Source: Nocardiopsis xinjiangensis YIM 90004
GTDB taxonomy: Bacteria > Actinomycetota > Actinomycetes > Streptosporangiales > Streptosporangiaceae
Assembly: GCF_000341145.1 (NCBI RefSeq)
Contig: NZ_ANBE01000007.1
Location: forward strand, 152,881-216,880
DNA length: 64,000 bases
Direction of reading: 5' to 3'
Every line of letters starts with the position of its first letter. Within the stretch, counting starts at the first letter, position 1. The translations under genes and the position numbers were made by a program. The notes under the pieces are model-generated. The model ran no database searches, was not told where the DNA came from, and was given only the letters and a program-made list of their open reading frames with translations. Positions 47,836 through 57,195 of the stretch are shown here, piece after piece.

Positions 47836-49512
47836 ATGGCCACCTCCCCCACCCCCACTCCCACCTCCGACTCCACAGCCGCACAGGCGGTCGTGGAGGT
47901 CCTGGCCGGCGCCGGGGTCCGGCGCTGTTACACCGTTCCCGGCGAGAGTTTCCTGGAGCTGTCCGACGCGATCGACCGGCACGAGCACATGGATCTGGTC
48001 TCGACCCGTCACGAGGGCGGTGCCGGGTTCATGGCCGAGGCCGAGGGCAAGCTCACCGGGGTCCCGGCAGTGGCGGCCGCCACACGCGGTCCCGGTGCCG
48101 CCAACCTCGCGGTCGGGGTACACACCGCCCACCAGGACTCCACCCCGATGATCGTGTTCCTGGGGCAGGCCGAGACCGACCGGCTGGGGCGGGAGGCCTT
48201 CCAGGAGGTCGACCTGACCGCGTTCTACGCGCCCATCACGAAGTGGTCGACGACCGTGCACCGTGCCGACCGGTTGGCCGAGGTGACCGCGGAGGCGGTC
48301 CGGGTGGCCACGAGCGGCCGTCCGGGTCCGGTGGCGATCGCGGTGCCGGGAGACCTGTTCGGTGAGCGGGTGGCGGTGCCACTGGAGCGGGCCGGGTACG
48401 AGCCGCCCCGCCCGCCGTTGTCGGAACGCGACCGCGACCGGTTGGCGACGTGGCTGACCAGGGCGGTGCGTCCGGTGATCGTGGCCGGCGGGGGCGCACG
48501 CGGCGCACGCGAGGAGCTGGTGCGGGTGGCCGAGCACTTCAGCGCGGGGGTCTACTCCTCGTGGCGGCGTCAGGACGTCTTCCCCAACGACCATCCGCTC
48601 TACCTGGGCCATCTGGGGCTGGGCAGTGCGCCCCCGACCCTGGAGGCACTCCGTGAGGCCGATGCGGTGCTGGTGGTGGGCTCCCGGTTGAGCGAGACGA
48701 CGACCCAGGGGTACCGGCTGCCCTCCCCGGAAGCCCGAATCGCCCAGATCGACGCCGACCCGCGCCAGGTAGGGGCCGGTACCGACCTGTGGCTCGGTGC
48801 GGTCGCCGACGCCGGAGCGGCGCTGTCCTGCCTGATGGGGTCACGGCTGCCCTCCTCCTTCCGGGACTGGAGCGCGGCCCGCCGGGTGTGGGTGGAGAGC
48901 ACCCGGCCCCCGCGCGCGGTCGAGCAGCACAAGGGCCCGGGTCTGCACCCGTGGAATGTGGTGGAGGGCATGCGCGAGGTGTTGCCGGAGGACACCCTGC
49001 TGACCAACGACGCGGGCAACTTCGCGGCGTTCCTGCACCGGGGTTGGTGGTACCGGCATCCCGGGACCCAGCTGGCGCCGACGAGCGGGGCCATGGGGTA
49101 CGCGGTGCCCGCGGCGGTGGCGGCGAAGGTGGCCCGGCCCGAGCGCACGGTGGTGGCGGTGGCCGGGGACGGCGGCACGACGATGACGGGCATGGAGTTG
49201 GAGACCGCGGTGCGGGTGGGCGCCCCGATCACGGTGGTGGTGTTCCAGAACGGCCTGTACGGCACGATCGCCATGCATCAGGCGCGTGAGCTCGGGCGGA
49301 TGTCCGGCACACGCATCAGCGGGCCGTTGGACCTGGCCGGGTTCGCGCGGTCGCTGGGTGCGCGCGGGGCCACGGTGGACAGCCGCGAAGGGTTGGACAA
49401 GGCCTTGGCCGAGTCGGTCGCCGCGGAGGCCCCGACATTGGTGGACGTACGCACCGACCCCGATGCCATCAGTCCGTCGGCGGCCCTGTCCGATCTCCTG
49501 CCGGGGGACTGA
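47836..49512 (+). CDS. Thiamine-diphosphate-dependent enzyme, acetolactate synthase-like
   Basis: A 558-residue TPP enzyme with the three-domain POX/AHAS fold. The catalytic glutamate is in VSTRHEGGAGFMAEAEGKLTG (about 56-76). The TPP-phosphate motif is VAVAGDGGTTMTGMELETAVRVGAPITVVVFQNGLYGT, matching GDG-(24-30)-N. The middle FAD/nucleotide-like domain has PVIVAGGGARGAREEL. It lacks a separate ilvN partner next to it, so it is probably a catabolic or specialised pyruvate/2-oxoacid decarboxylase-like enzyme rather than biosynthetic IlvB. The substrate cannot be read. The ATG at 47836 has GGAAGGA 8-10 bases before. It is convergent with the RluA-family gene. Confidence 0.82.
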   Translation: MATSPTPTPTSDSTAAQAVVEVLAGAGVRRCYTVPGESFLELSDAIDRHEHMDLVSTRHEGGAGFMAEAEGKLTGVPAVAAATRGPGAANLAVGVHTAHQDSTPMIVFLGQAETDRLGREAFQEVDLTAFYAPITKWSTTVHRADRLAEVTAEAVRVATSGRPGPVAIAVPGDLFGERVAVPLERAGYEPPRPPLSERDRDRLATWLTRAVRPVIVAGGGARGAREELVRVAEHFSAGVYSSWRRQDVFPNDHPLYLGHLGLGSAPPTLEALREADAVLVVGSRLSETTTQGYRLPSPEARIAQIDADPRQVGAGTDLWLGAVADAGAALSCLMGSRLPSSFRDWSAARRVWVESTRPPRAVEQHKGPGLHPWNVVEGMREVLPEDTLLTNDAGNFAAFLHRGWWYRHPGTQLAPTSGAMGYAVPAAVAAKVARPERTVVAVAGDGGTTMTGMELETAVRVGAPITVVVFQNGLYGTIAMHQARELGRMSGTRISGPLDLAGFARSLGARGATVDSREGLDKALAESVAAEAPTLVDVRTDPDAISPSAALSDLLPGD

Positions 49513-49530
49513 GTACGGTACGGGAGCCGG

Positions 49531-49559
49531 GCAGGGCCCTGGTCGGGCCGGGGCCCTGC
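49531..49559. terminator. Bidirectional terminator
   Basis: GCAGGGCCC (49531-49539) and GGGCCCTGC (49551-49559) are perfect nine-base arms with an 11-base loop, between the convergent TPP gene (ends 49512) and RluA-family gene (ends 49591). Confidence 0.75.
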
Positions 49560-49590
49560 GGCCGGTGTGGAGGCGGTGCCTCCGAAGAGG

Positions 49591-50517
49591 TCAATCCTCG
49601 CGCAGCTGCTCGACGGCCTGGGCGAGGTCGTCCGGGTAGGGGCTGGAGTACTCCACCGGGCGGCCCTCGGTGGGGTGGTCGAAGCCCAGCCGCACGGCGT
49701 GCAACCACTGGCGGCGCACCCCGAGGCGTTCGGCGAGCGTGGGATCGGCGCCGTAGAGGATGTCGCCCACGCACGGGTGGCGCAGCGCGGCCATGTGCAC
49801 CCGGATCTGGTGGGTGCGCCCGGTCTCGAGCTTGACCTCCAGCAGGCTGGCGGCGCGAAAGGCCTCGTCGGTGTCGTAGTGCGTCACCGAGGGTCGTCCG
49901 TCACTGACCACGGCCCAGCGTCCGTCACCTGCGGGGTGGCGCCCGATGGGGGCGTCGACGGTGCCGCGCAACGGGTCGGGGCGGCCCTGGACGAGCGTGT
50001 GGTAGCGCTTGTCGACCGTGCGTTCCTTGAAGGCCCGCTTGAGGACGCTGTAGGCGGTCTCGCTCTTGGCCACGACCATCAGACCCGTGGTGTTGGCGTC
50101 GAGCCGGTGCACGATGCCTTGGCGTTCGGCCGCGCCGCTGGTGGCCAGCTGCACGCCCGAGGCCAGCAGACCCTCCAGAACACTGGGACCGGTCCAGCCG
50201 ACCGTGGGGTGGGCGACGACACCGATGGGCTTGTCGACCACGATGATGTCGGCGTCCTCGTGCACGATCGTCATCCCCGGGACCGCCTCGGCCCGCGGGA
50301 CCGGGGCGCTGGGGGGCGGCGGGAGCGTGATGTGGAGCCAGGCGCCGGCCTGGACCCGGTCGGACTTTCCGGCCTCCGTGCCGTCGAGCAGGACGTCGCC
50401 GGCGGTGATGATCTCGGCCGCCCGGGTGCGCGAGAGGCCGAACATGCGTGCGATGGCCGCGTCGAGCCGGTCGCCCTCCAGCCCGTCGGGCACGGGCAGA
50501 CTGCGGGTGTCGCTCAC
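49591..50517 (-). CDS. RluA-family pseudouridine synthase (RluD-like)
   Basis: A 308-residue protein with an N-terminal S4 RNA-binding domain (about 12-65: [34 protein letters not shown]) and a RluA-type catalytic domain. The catalytic aspartate is D140 in [19 protein letters not shown]; further motifs are [18 protein letters not shown] [15 protein letters not shown] and [14 protein letters not shown]. Target is most likely 23S rRNA as in RluD. The GTG at 50517 overlaps the lspA stop by four bases (GTGA); the lspA-rluD pair is conserved in many Gram-positive genomes. Confidence 0.93.
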   Translation of the reverse strand: MSDTRSLPVPDGLEGDRLDAAIARMFGLSRTRAAEIITAGDVLLDGTEAGKSDRVQAGAWLHITLPPPPSAPVPRAEAVPGMTIVHEDADIIVVDKPIGVVAHPTVGWTGPSVLEGLLASGVQLATSGAAERQGIVHRLDANTTGLMVVAKSETAYSVLKRAFKERTVDKRYHTLVQGRPDPLRGTVDAPIGRHPAGDGRWAVVSDGRPSVTHYDTDEAFRAASLLEVKLETGRTHQIRVHMAALRHPCVGDILYGADPTLAERLGVRRQWLHAVRLGFDHPTEGRPVEYSSPYPDDLAQAVEQLRED

Positions 50518-51161
50518 TGGTCCCTCCCTTCACCGGGTCCGTCACCGGACTCGCCGCGTTCGGCGTCGGTCTCGGCCTTTCCCTCGGCGTCGTCGTTGCG
50601 GTCCTCGGTCTGCTCAGGGCGGTCGGCCCCAGTGGTGCCCCCGGCGTTTTCGTCCGAGGCCGGGGTGCCGTCCAGGTTGATGCCCTTGAAGGTCAGCACC
50701 ACGACCAGGACCGCACCGACCACCACACACGAGTCCGCGATGTTGAACACGGGCCAGTTCGGGACACTGAGGAAGTCCACGACCGCGCCCTCGAAGGGAC
50801 CGGGCGGGCGGAAGAAGCGGTCGATCAGGTTGCCCGCGGCACCTCCCAGCATCAGGCCCAGCGTCACACCCCACCAGGGGCTGCGTACACGCCACCCCAT
50901 GTAGCCGATGGCGAGGACCACGACGGTGGAGATGATGGTGAACAACCACGTGTACCCGGTGCCCAGCGAGAAAGCCGCCCCGGTGTTGAACACCAGGGTG
51001 AACTGGAGGAACTCACCGATCACGTCGACGAATTCACCAGGGGTGAGGGCGGCCAGCGCCCATTCCTTGGTGAGGAAGTCGACGACGAGCGCGGTGAGGG
51101 CGACCCCCATGAGCAGGACGTATCTGCGGGGCCTTCCGACGGCTTCTTCGGTCGTGGTCAT
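50514..51161 (-). CDS. lspA: Lipoprotein signal peptidase
   Basis: A 215-residue aspartyl membrane protease that cuts the signal peptide of diacylglyceryl-prolipoproteins. The catalytic aspartates are D114 in GNLIDRFF and D143 in FNIADSCVV. Four hydrophobic segments are visible in 13-155. The C-terminal 55 residues are a polar, acidic cytoplasmic tail. The ATG at 51161 is chosen because the frame before it is non-coding. It is 29 bases after the DksA-like gene, and overlaps the RluA-family gene by four bases. It acts after Lgt (12585). Confidence 0.94.
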   Translation of the reverse strand: MTTTEEAVGRPRRYVLLMGVALTALVVDFLTKEWALAALTPGEFVDVIGEFLQFTLVFNTGAAFSLGTGYTWLFTIISTVVVLAIGYMGWRVRSPWWGVTLGLMLGGAAGNLIDRFFRPPGPFEGAVVDFLSVPNWPVFNIADSCVVVGAVLVVVLTFKGINLDGTPASDENAGGTTGADRPEQTEDRNDDAEGKAETDAERGESGDGPGEGRDQ

Positions 51162-51190
51162 GTTGTGGTCCCCGGGGGGCTCCGTCTCAG

Positions 51191-51601
51191 TCAGCGACGC
51201 TCCTCGCGCTGTTTGCAGGGGACGCACAGGGTGGCGCGCGGAAAGGCCTGCAGGCGGGCCTTCCCGATCGCCCGGCCACACGACTCACAGACCCCGTAGG
51301 TTCCCGCGTCCATCCGTTCGATCGCCTTCTCGCTCTGCGCGAGCAGGTCACGAGTATTGTAGGCCAACGCCAGATCGTGCTCGCGCTGGAAAGCCTTGGC
51401 CCCGGTGTCCGCGGTGTCGTCACCGGCGCCCTCGACCGGGTCGGCGAGGCGTTCGGTGAGTTCGCTCTCGTTCTGGGCCAGCTCTTCGCGCTGGAAGGAG
51501 GTCTCCTCCTCCAGCTGCCGGCGCACCTGGCCGAGTTCCTCGGCGGTCCAAGGGTCCTCACCGGCGCGGACCAGGAGATCGGCGGCTTCGGTGGCCTTCA
51601 T
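51191..51601 (-). CDS. TraR/DksA-type zinc finger protein
   Basis: A 136-residue protein with an N-terminal acidic coiled-coil region (EELGQVRRQLEEETSFQREELAQNESELTERL, then IERMDAG) and a C-terminal zinc finger with C105, C108, C126 and C129 (CESCGRAIGKARLQAFPRATLCVPCK). This is the DksA/TraR layout in which the coiled coil can enter the RNA polymerase secondary channel. The DxxDA tip of classic DksA is not seen, so effects on transcription may differ. The gene lies directly before lspA, an association common in actinomycetes. The ATG at 51601 has AAGGA. Confidence 0.87.
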   Translation of the reverse strand: MKATEAADLLVRAGEDPWTAEELGQVRRQLEEETSFQREELAQNESELTERLADPVEGAGDDTADTGAKAFQREHDLALAYNTRDLLAQSEKAIERMDAGTYGVCESCGRAIGKARLQAFPRATLCVPCKQREERR

Positions 51602-51840
51602 GGGTTTGCGTCCTTCCCCGTCGGTTTGCGGGCCGTTCCCTCCCCGGCTGACGGTGGGTCCCGGGGAGTCGGCCCGACTGGTGCGGCGAAGCCTAAGCAA
51701 AGAACGGACACGAGGCAACGATCCAGGCAGACGGGTGCGGCGCCCGACACGGCCGGGAAGGGCCGGCCGGCGAGCCCCGTGCGCAGGTCACGGTCGCGAC
51801 CGTACAGGGGCCCGCCCCGGCCGCTCCACCGCGGCCCCGA

Positions 51841-52098
51841 TCATGTCACCGCGGCGAAACCTCCGTAGTCCTCGGCGAGCAGGCCCAGGTGGGTCTCGTC
51901 GAAGATTGCCGGCCCCCCGTGCGGGCCGACCTGCACCTCGATGACCCAGTCGACGTCCTCGGCATCGTCCTCCCCGGCGAGCATCTCCCGGTGTACCGAA
52001 CAGGGTTCGTAGCCCTGCTCATGGAGCTGCTCGGCCAGCTCGTCGGCGTCCTCACGCTGGGGCAGCGTGACCATGACGGCGCCTGTGCCCTTGGCCAT
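51841..52098 (-). CDS. Small conserved-type protein of unknown function
   Basis: An 85-residue acidic protein. MVTLPQREDADELAEQLHEQGYEPCSVHREMLAGEDDAEDVDWVIEVQVG suggests a beta-alpha-beta fold of the ferredoxin-like type, ending with DYGGFAAVT. The codon use is strongly coding. The ATG at 52098 has GAGGAAGAGG. It is divergent from ileS, facing the T-box region. I do not recognise a named family; similar short proteins near ileS occur in actinobacteria but no role is known to me. Confidence 0.7.
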   Translation of the reverse strand: MAKGTGAVMVTLPQREDADELAEQLHEQGYEPCSVHREMLAGEDDAEDVDWVIEVQVGPHGGPAIFDETHLGLLAEDYGGFAAVT

Positions 52099-52269
52099 GG
52101 ACCTCTTCCTCCTCCGGAAACAGCGGATCTTGCATTGCTCCGCTGCGATATCCTGACGTGCGAATGGTGTCGATGGGGAGAGTAACGCTGGCACCGACCG
52201 GTTGGAGCACGGCCCCCGCGGTCGGCCCGCCCAGCGACCCGGGGACGGTGGGAGCCCGGGGGTACGGCC

Positions 52270-52446
52270 AGCGCGAAGATCACCCCGGAGCCGCCGGAGG
52301 AACAGGGCGCTCGATGCCCCCAGTAGAACCGGCACCGGCGTAACGAAGTGGGAACCGCGGCCCGGCCGCGGCTCCAAGGAGGGTGGTACCGCGGGGTCCG
52401 CCTCGTCCCTCCGTCAGGCCCTTCCTGATGGAGAGAGGTTACGACG
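52270..52446 (+). promoter_or_regulatory. T-box riboswitch of ileS (class II, short stem I)
   Basis: The conserved T-box core AAGGAGGGTGGTACCGCGG is at 52376-52394, with TGGT as the bulge that pairs with the uncharged tRNA end. Upstream, arms AGCGC (52270-52274) and GCGCT (52307-52311) close a short stem I whose loop contains ATC (52279-52281), the isoleucine specifier. A CCGCGG-CCCGG-CCGCGG hairpin (about 52354-52371) lies just before the T-box. CCCTCC (52407-52412) can pair either with GGAGGG in the T-box or with the ribosome site GGAGAGAGG (52430-52438) before the GTG at 52447, so control should be at translation. This agrees with the actinobacterial ileS T-boxes described in the literature. 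Confidence 0.9.
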
Positions 52447-55400
52447 GTGACCGACCACCCCCGGCCCGGCGATCCCCGCGCGCTCCCGCAGTTGCCCGCG
52501 CAGATCGACCTTCCTGCGACCGAGCGCGAGATCCTCGACCGGTGGTCGAAGGAGAACATCTTCGAGCGCTCGCTCGAACAGACCCGCGGCAAACCTTCCT
52601 GGGTCTTCTACGAGGGCCCGCCCACCGCGAACGGTGTGCCCGGTGTGCACCACGTCGAGGCGCGTGCGTTCAAGGACGTCTTCCCCCGGTTCCGCACGAT
52701 GCGCGGCTACCATGTCGACCGCAAGGCCGGCTGGGACTGCCACGGCCTGCCGGTCGAGGTCGCCGTGGAGAAGGAACTGGGCCTGAGCGGCAAGAAGGAC
52801 ATCGAGGAATTCGGCATCGCCGAGTTCAACGCCCGCTGCCGCGAGTCGGTCATGCGCAACGTGGACGCGTTCACCGCCATGACCGAGCGCATGGGATACT
52901 GGGTCAACACCGACGAGGCCTACCGCACCATGGACGCGCAGTACGTGGAGTCGGTGTGGTGGGCCCTCCAGCAGATCTGGGAGAAGGACCTGCTGGTGCG
53001 CGATTACCGCATCAGCCCCTACTGCCCGCGCTGCGGCACCACCCTGTCCGACCACGAGCTGGCCCAGGGCTATGAGACGGTGACCGACCCGTCGGTGTAC
53101 GTGCGTCTCCCGGTCACCTCCGGACCGCTCGCCTCGCCCGAACACCCGACCTCGCTGCTGGTGTGGACCACCACCCCGTGGACCCTGGTGTCCAACACCG
53201 CCGTGGCGGTACACCCGGACGTGGAGTACGTGGTCGCCACCGACGGCAACGAGCGCCTGGTCCTGGCCCGCCCGCTTTTCGAGAAGGTCCTCGGCGAGGG
53301 CTGGGAACTGACCGGGGAGCGCTTCGAGGGCAACGAGATGGAGCGTTGGTCCTACCAGCGCCCGTTCGAGCTGGTGGAGTTCGACGAGACGGCACACTAC
53401 ATCGTGCTCGCCGACTACGTCACCGTCGAGGACGGTACCGGTCTGGTGCACCAGTCCCCCGCCTTCGGTGGCGACGACATGGTCGTGTGCCGCGCCTACG
53501 GCCTGCCCGTGGTCAACCCGGTGCGCCCCGACGGCACGTTCGAGGCCGACCTGGACCTGATCGGGGGCGAGTTCTTCAAGACGGCCGACAAGACGCTGGT
53601 GCGCGATCTCCAGGAGCGCGGACTGCTCTTTCGGCACCAGAAGTACGAGCACTCCTACCCGCACTGCTGGCGCTGCCACACGCCGCTGCTGTACTACGCG
53701 GTTCCGTCCTGGTACATCCGCACCACGGCCGTCAAGGATCAGCTCATCGAGCAGAACCAGGCCACGAACTGGGTTCCGGAGAACGTCAAGGAGGGCCGCT
53801 TCGGCGAGTGGCTGCGCGGCAACGTCGACTGGGCGCTCTCGCGCAACCGTTACTGGGGCACCCCCCTGCCGATCTGGGAGTACCCCGACGGACGCCAGAT
53901 CTGTGTGGGATCGCTGGCCGAGCTGAGCGAGCTCAGCGGGCAGGACCTGTCGAACCTGGACCCGCACCGCCCCTACGTCGACGACATCGTCATCCCCGAC
54001 CCCGACGCCGACCCGTCGCTGCCCGAGGAGGAGCGGGTCGCCCGCCGGGTCCCGGAGGTCATCGACGCCTGGTTCGACTCCGGGTCCATGCCTTTCGCGC
54101 AGTGGGGCGCCCCGCACCGTGAGAAGGAGACCTTCGAGGCCAACTTCCCGGCCCAGTACATCTCGGAGGCCATCGACCAGACCCGCGGATGGTTCTACTC
54201 ACTACTGGCCGTGAGCACGCTCGTGTTCGGCCGCAACTCGTTCGAGAACGTGGTCGTGCTCGGCCACATCCTCGCCGAGGACGGCCGCAAGATGAGCAAG
54301 CACCTGGGCAACGTCCTGGAACCGATCCCGGTCATGGACCGGCACGGTGCCGACGCGCTGCGCTGGTTCATGCTGGCCAGCGGTTCGCCGTGGACGGCTC
54401 GCCGGGTGGGCCACACGGTCCTGGAGGAGATCGTCCGCAAGGTCCTGCTGACCTACTACAACACGGTCTCCTTCTTCACCCTCTACGCGAACGCCGGTGA
54501 GGGATGGGACCACACGAAGCTGGCCGAGGCGCCGGCCCCGCAGGACCGTCCGCTGCTGGACCGCTGGCTGCTCTCGGAACTCAACGAGGTCGTCCGCGAC
54601 GTCACCCGGGCGATGGAGGACTTCGACACCGCGGGCGCGGGCCGACGCTTGACCGCCTTCGTGGACGACATCTCCAACTGGTACGTGCGCCGTTCCCGGC
54701 GCCGGTTCTGGGGCGGGTCCTCCACCCCCGAGGGGGCCTCGGCCTTCGCCACGCTCTTCGAGGCTTTGGAGACCGTCACGCTGCTGATGGCCCCGATCGT
54801 GCCGTTCCTGACCGATCACGTGTGGTCGGCCCTGCGTCGTCCGGGGGCGGCCGACTCGGTGCACCTGGCGTCGTGGCCGGAGTACCGCGAGGACCTGGTC
54901 GACCAGGAGCTGTCCCGGAACATGGCCCTGACCCGCCGTCTGGTGGAGCTGGGCCGTTCGGCACGGGTGGACTCTGCTGTGCGGACCCGCCAGCCGCTGG
55001 GCCGGGCTCTGGTGGGCGCCGAGGGTTTCGCGGGTCTGCCGGAGCAGCTGCGCGCGCAGGTGGCCGAGGAACTGAACGTGCAGTCCCTGGAGTCGCTGTC
55101 CACGGTCGGCGGCGACCTGGTCGATTACACGGTCAAGCCGAACTTCCGGGCCTTGGGCAAGCGCTTCGCCAAGCGCACGCCGCTGGTGGCCGGGGCCATC
55201 CAGGCCGCCGACCCGGCCGCCCTGGTCGAGCAGGTGCGCGGCACCGGCTGGGGCCAGGTGGAGGTCGAGGGTGAACCCGTGGAGGTGAGCGCCGACGAGG
55301 TCCTGGTGACCGAGCAGCCCCGCGAGGGCTGGGCGGTGGCCTCGGAACCGGGGGCGACGGTCGCACTGGACCTGGAGTTGACCCCGGAACTGCGCCGCTC

Positions 55401-55647
55401 CGGCCTGGCCCGGGAGATGGTGCGGATGCTCCAGGAGGCGCGCAAACGCAGCGGCCTGGACGTCTCCGACCGGATCCACGTGCGCTGGTCGGCCTCCGAG
55501 GAGACCGCGCCGACGTTGGAGGAGCACGGCGAGGCGATCGCCGGCGAGGTGCTTGCGGACGCGTTCGCCGCCGGTGAGGTCGAGGGAGACCTGTTCATCG
55601 CGAGCTCGGAGGAGTTCGGGGTGACCTTCGGGTTCTGTAAGGCCTGA
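52447..55647 (+). CDS. ileS: Isoleucyl-tRNA synthetase (type 2, eukaryote-like)
   Basis: A 1066-residue class-I aminoacyl-tRNA synthetase. The HIGH-equivalent is PGVHH in PPTANGVPGVHHVEARAFKD (58-76), the form seen in type-2 IleS enzymes, which include mupirocin-resistant ones. KMSKS is KMSKH at 615-619 in DGRKMSKHLGN. The editing domain shows TTTPWTLVSNTAVAVHPDVEY. A long C-terminal helical and tail region is present without a clear zinc finger. The GTG start at 52447 is fixed by the ribosome site GGAGAGAGG and by the T-box in front. A strong terminator follows. Confidence 0.96.
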   Translation: MTDHPRPGDPRALPQLPAQIDLPATEREILDRWSKENIFERSLEQTRGKPSWVFYEGPPTANGVPGVHHVEARAFKDVFPRFRTMRGYHVDRKAGWDCHGLPVEVAVEKELGLSGKKDIEEFGIAEFNARCRESVMRNVDAFTAMTERMGYWVNTDEAYRTMDAQYVESVWWALQQIWEKDLLVRDYRISPYCPRCGTTLSDHELAQGYETVTDPSVYVRLPVTSGPLASPEHPTSLLVWTTTPWTLVSNTAVAVHPDVEYVVATDGNERLVLARPLFEKVLGEGWELTGERFEGNEMERWSYQRPFELVEFDETAHYIVLADYVTVEDGTGLVHQSPAFGGDDMVVCRAYGLPVVNPVRPDGTFEADLDLIGGEFFKTADKTLVRDLQERGLLFRHQKYEHSYPHCWRCHTPLLYYAVPSWYIRTTAVKDQLIEQNQATNWVPENVKEGRFGEWLRGNVDWALSRNRYWGTPLPIWEYPDGRQICVGSLAELSELSGQDLSNLDPHRPYVDDIVIPDPDADPSLPEEERVARRVPEVIDAWFDSGSMPFAQWGAPHREKETFEANFPAQYISEAIDQTRGWFYSLLAVSTLVFGRNSFENVVVLGHILAEDGRKMSKHLGNVLEPIPVMDRHGADALRWFMLASGSPWTARRVGHTVLEEIVRKVLLTYYNTVSFFTLYANAGEGWDHTKLAEAPAPQDRPLLDRWLLSELNEVVRDVTRAMEDFDTAGAGRRLTAFVDDISNWYVRRSRRRFWGGSSTPEGASAFATLFEALETVTLLMAPIVPFLTDHVWSALRRPGAADSVHLASWPEYREDLVDQELSRNMALTRRLVELGRSARVDSAVRTRQPLGRALVGAEGFAGLPEQLRAQVAEELNVQSLESLSTVGGDLVDYTVKPNFRALGKRFAKRTPLVAGAIQAADPAALVEQVRGTGWGQVEVEGEPVEVSADEVLVTEQPREGWAVASEPGATVALDLELTPELRRSGLAREMVRMLQEARKRSGLDVSDRIHVRWSASEETAPTLEEHGEAIAGEVLADAFAAGEVEGDLFIASSEEFGVTFGFCKA

Positions 55648-55664
55648 CCGGCCGCACACGCGCG

Positions 55665-55695
55665 GAGGGGTGGGGGCCACGGGCTCCCACCCCTC
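55665..55695 (+). terminator. Strong terminator after ileS
   Basis: GAGGGGTGGG (55665-55674) pairs perfectly with CCCACCCCTC (55686-55695), and the loop can add GCC/GGC. It begins 18 bases after the ileS stop. Confidence 0.8.
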
Positions 55696-55788
55696 TACGT
55701 GTACGGGCCGCACTCGCCGCTCAGGGGCGGCCCCGGCCGCACGGGCACTGGAGCGGGGAGCACAGCGCGCAAGCGTGCGGCAGCGGTG

Positions 55789-57108
55789 TCAGCGGGAGGA
55801 ACCGGGGTCCTCAGCACTCACGGTGTCGGTCTCACGAGCAGCAGGGTCGCTGTCGACGATGACCGCGTAAGCGACGGCGTGTTCGCCCGCCTCGTCCTCG
55901 GGGGTCCCGGTGTCGGCGTCGGCGGGGACCTGTTCGGCATCGCTGTCCTCCGCCGCCGTCCCGTCGACCGAGGGCCCGTCCTCGGTGGCCTGGCCCGGTT
56001 CCTCGTCCTGGCCCGCCTCGGGGGCCGGAACAGGATCGTCGTCGGCCGACTCGCGCTCGAGCGGCTCTTCGGTACCGGCCTCGGCGGACGCGGTCCCGTC
56101 CTCGGGGACGTCCTGTCCGTCCTCGGCCTCGGCGGGGCCCTCCGTGTCGGGCTCGACCTCTGTGGCCGTCCCCCGGTCCTCATCGGAGGAGCGCACGCTC
56201 TCCGCGGGGCGATCGTCCTCGGAAACCCCGTCCACGGTGTCGGAGGTGAGCTCGGGATCCGCATCCTCTCGGGGGCCGGAGAGCTCGGTGGCGGGTCCTT
56301 CGTCCTCGAGGGCCTCCGCGGGCTCATCGTCCTCGAGGGCCTCGGCACCGGAGGCGTCCGTACCGTCCTCGTTAACGGGTTCGCCGTCATCGGTGCCGGG
56401 ATCACGCGCCGTCGCGGGAGCCTCTTCGGGCTCGGCCTGTTCGGGCGCGGAAGTCTGCTCCTCGTCGGGGACCGTGTCCGCAACGGGAGGGAAGTTCCAG
56501 GAAGGGTCGCCGCTCTCCTCGCTCTCGGCTTCCGCTTCGCGGACGCTGTTCGAGAAGGGGACCTCTTCGTCGTCGAAGACCGAGGCGCCCGCCGTTGCGG
56601 CAGGGGCGGAGGTCCTCTCCTCGTCGGTGCATTCCTCCGGAGCGGGGACGTGGCCCCTGTCCGGGGCGGGCCGGTCGCCCTGGGTGGGCGTCTGCCAACG
56701 GGGGACCTCGTACTCCGGGTCTCCGTATTCGGTGCCCTCCTCCACGGTGTCGGTCCCTGGGACAGAGACATCCCGCACCGGCTCGCTCGCCGGTGCGGGC
56801 ACGCGCCTGCTGTCCTCCGGCTCGGCCGTGTCGGGCACGGAATCCATGGCTGTGGCCCCCGTCGCGAGGGCCCCTGCCTGTGTTACGGGGACGGACGACT
56901 TCCCCAAACCGTCCGTCCCGGAGAGCTCGGGTTCCGGTCCGGTCGTACCGCTCCTCTGCTGCACGAGAGCACCGACCAGGAGGAGGACGCTCGTAGCGCC
57001 GAGGCCCAGTGCGATGTACACCAGAACCGTCTCGGCGAACACCAGGGCGGAGAGCATGACGGCGATCGCCGCCAGGACCGCCACGGTCGCGAGGATGCTG
57101 AGGATCAC
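55789..57108 (-). CDS. Membrane protein with a very long acidic disordered tail
   Basis: A 439-residue protein. Only the first 50 residues are hydrophobic: two segments (about 1-22 and 28-50, from ILSILATVAVLAAIAVMLSALV to IALGLGATSVLLLVGALV). The rest is nearly all Asp, Glu, Ala, Pro, Thr and Ser, with little predicted structure (for example DDEPAEALEDEGPATEL). Neutral turns such as EYEVPRWQTPTQGD break it up. No domain was recognised. The GTG at 57108 has no clear Shine-Dalgarno. It follows divIVA on the same strand; an inverted repeat TGTTCGG-AG-CCGAACA lies at 57153-57168. A role in the polar growth or division block is only suggested by position. Confidence 0.7.
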   Translation of the reverse strand: MILSILATVAVLAAIAVMLSALVFAETVLVYIALGLGATSVLLLVGALVQQRSGTTGPEPELSGTDGLGKSSVPVTQAGALATGATAMDSVPDTAEPEDSRRVPAPASEPVRDVSVPGTDTVEEGTEYGDPEYEVPRWQTPTQGDRPAPDRGHVPAPEECTDEERTSAPAATAGASVFDDEEVPFSNSVREAEAESEESGDPSWNFPPVADTVPDEEQTSAPEQAEPEEAPATARDPGTDDGEPVNEDGTDASGAEALEDDEPAEALEDEGPATELSGPREDADPELTSDTVDGVSEDDRPAESVRSSDEDRGTATEVEPDTEGPAEAEDGQDVPEDGTASAEAGTEEPLERESADDDPVPAPEAGQDEEPGQATEDGPSVDGTAAEDSDAEQVPADADTGTPEDEAGEHAVAYAVIVDSDPAARETDTVSAEDPGSSR

Positions 57109-57152
57109 GGGTCGACCAAGGCCTTTACACGTGTCGTACCGGAGTCTTCACT

Positions 57153-57168
57153 TGTTCGGAGCCGAACA
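57153..57168 (-). promoter_or_regulatory. Inverted repeat between divIVA and the acidic membrane protein
   Basis: TGTTCGGAGCCGAACA has perfect seven-base arms and a two-base centre. It lies 28 bases past the divIVA stop and 45 bases before the next start, so it may be a weak terminator or an operator. Confidence 0.35.
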
Positions 57169-57195
57169 GGCCGCTGTCGTCACGGCCGTTTGGTG

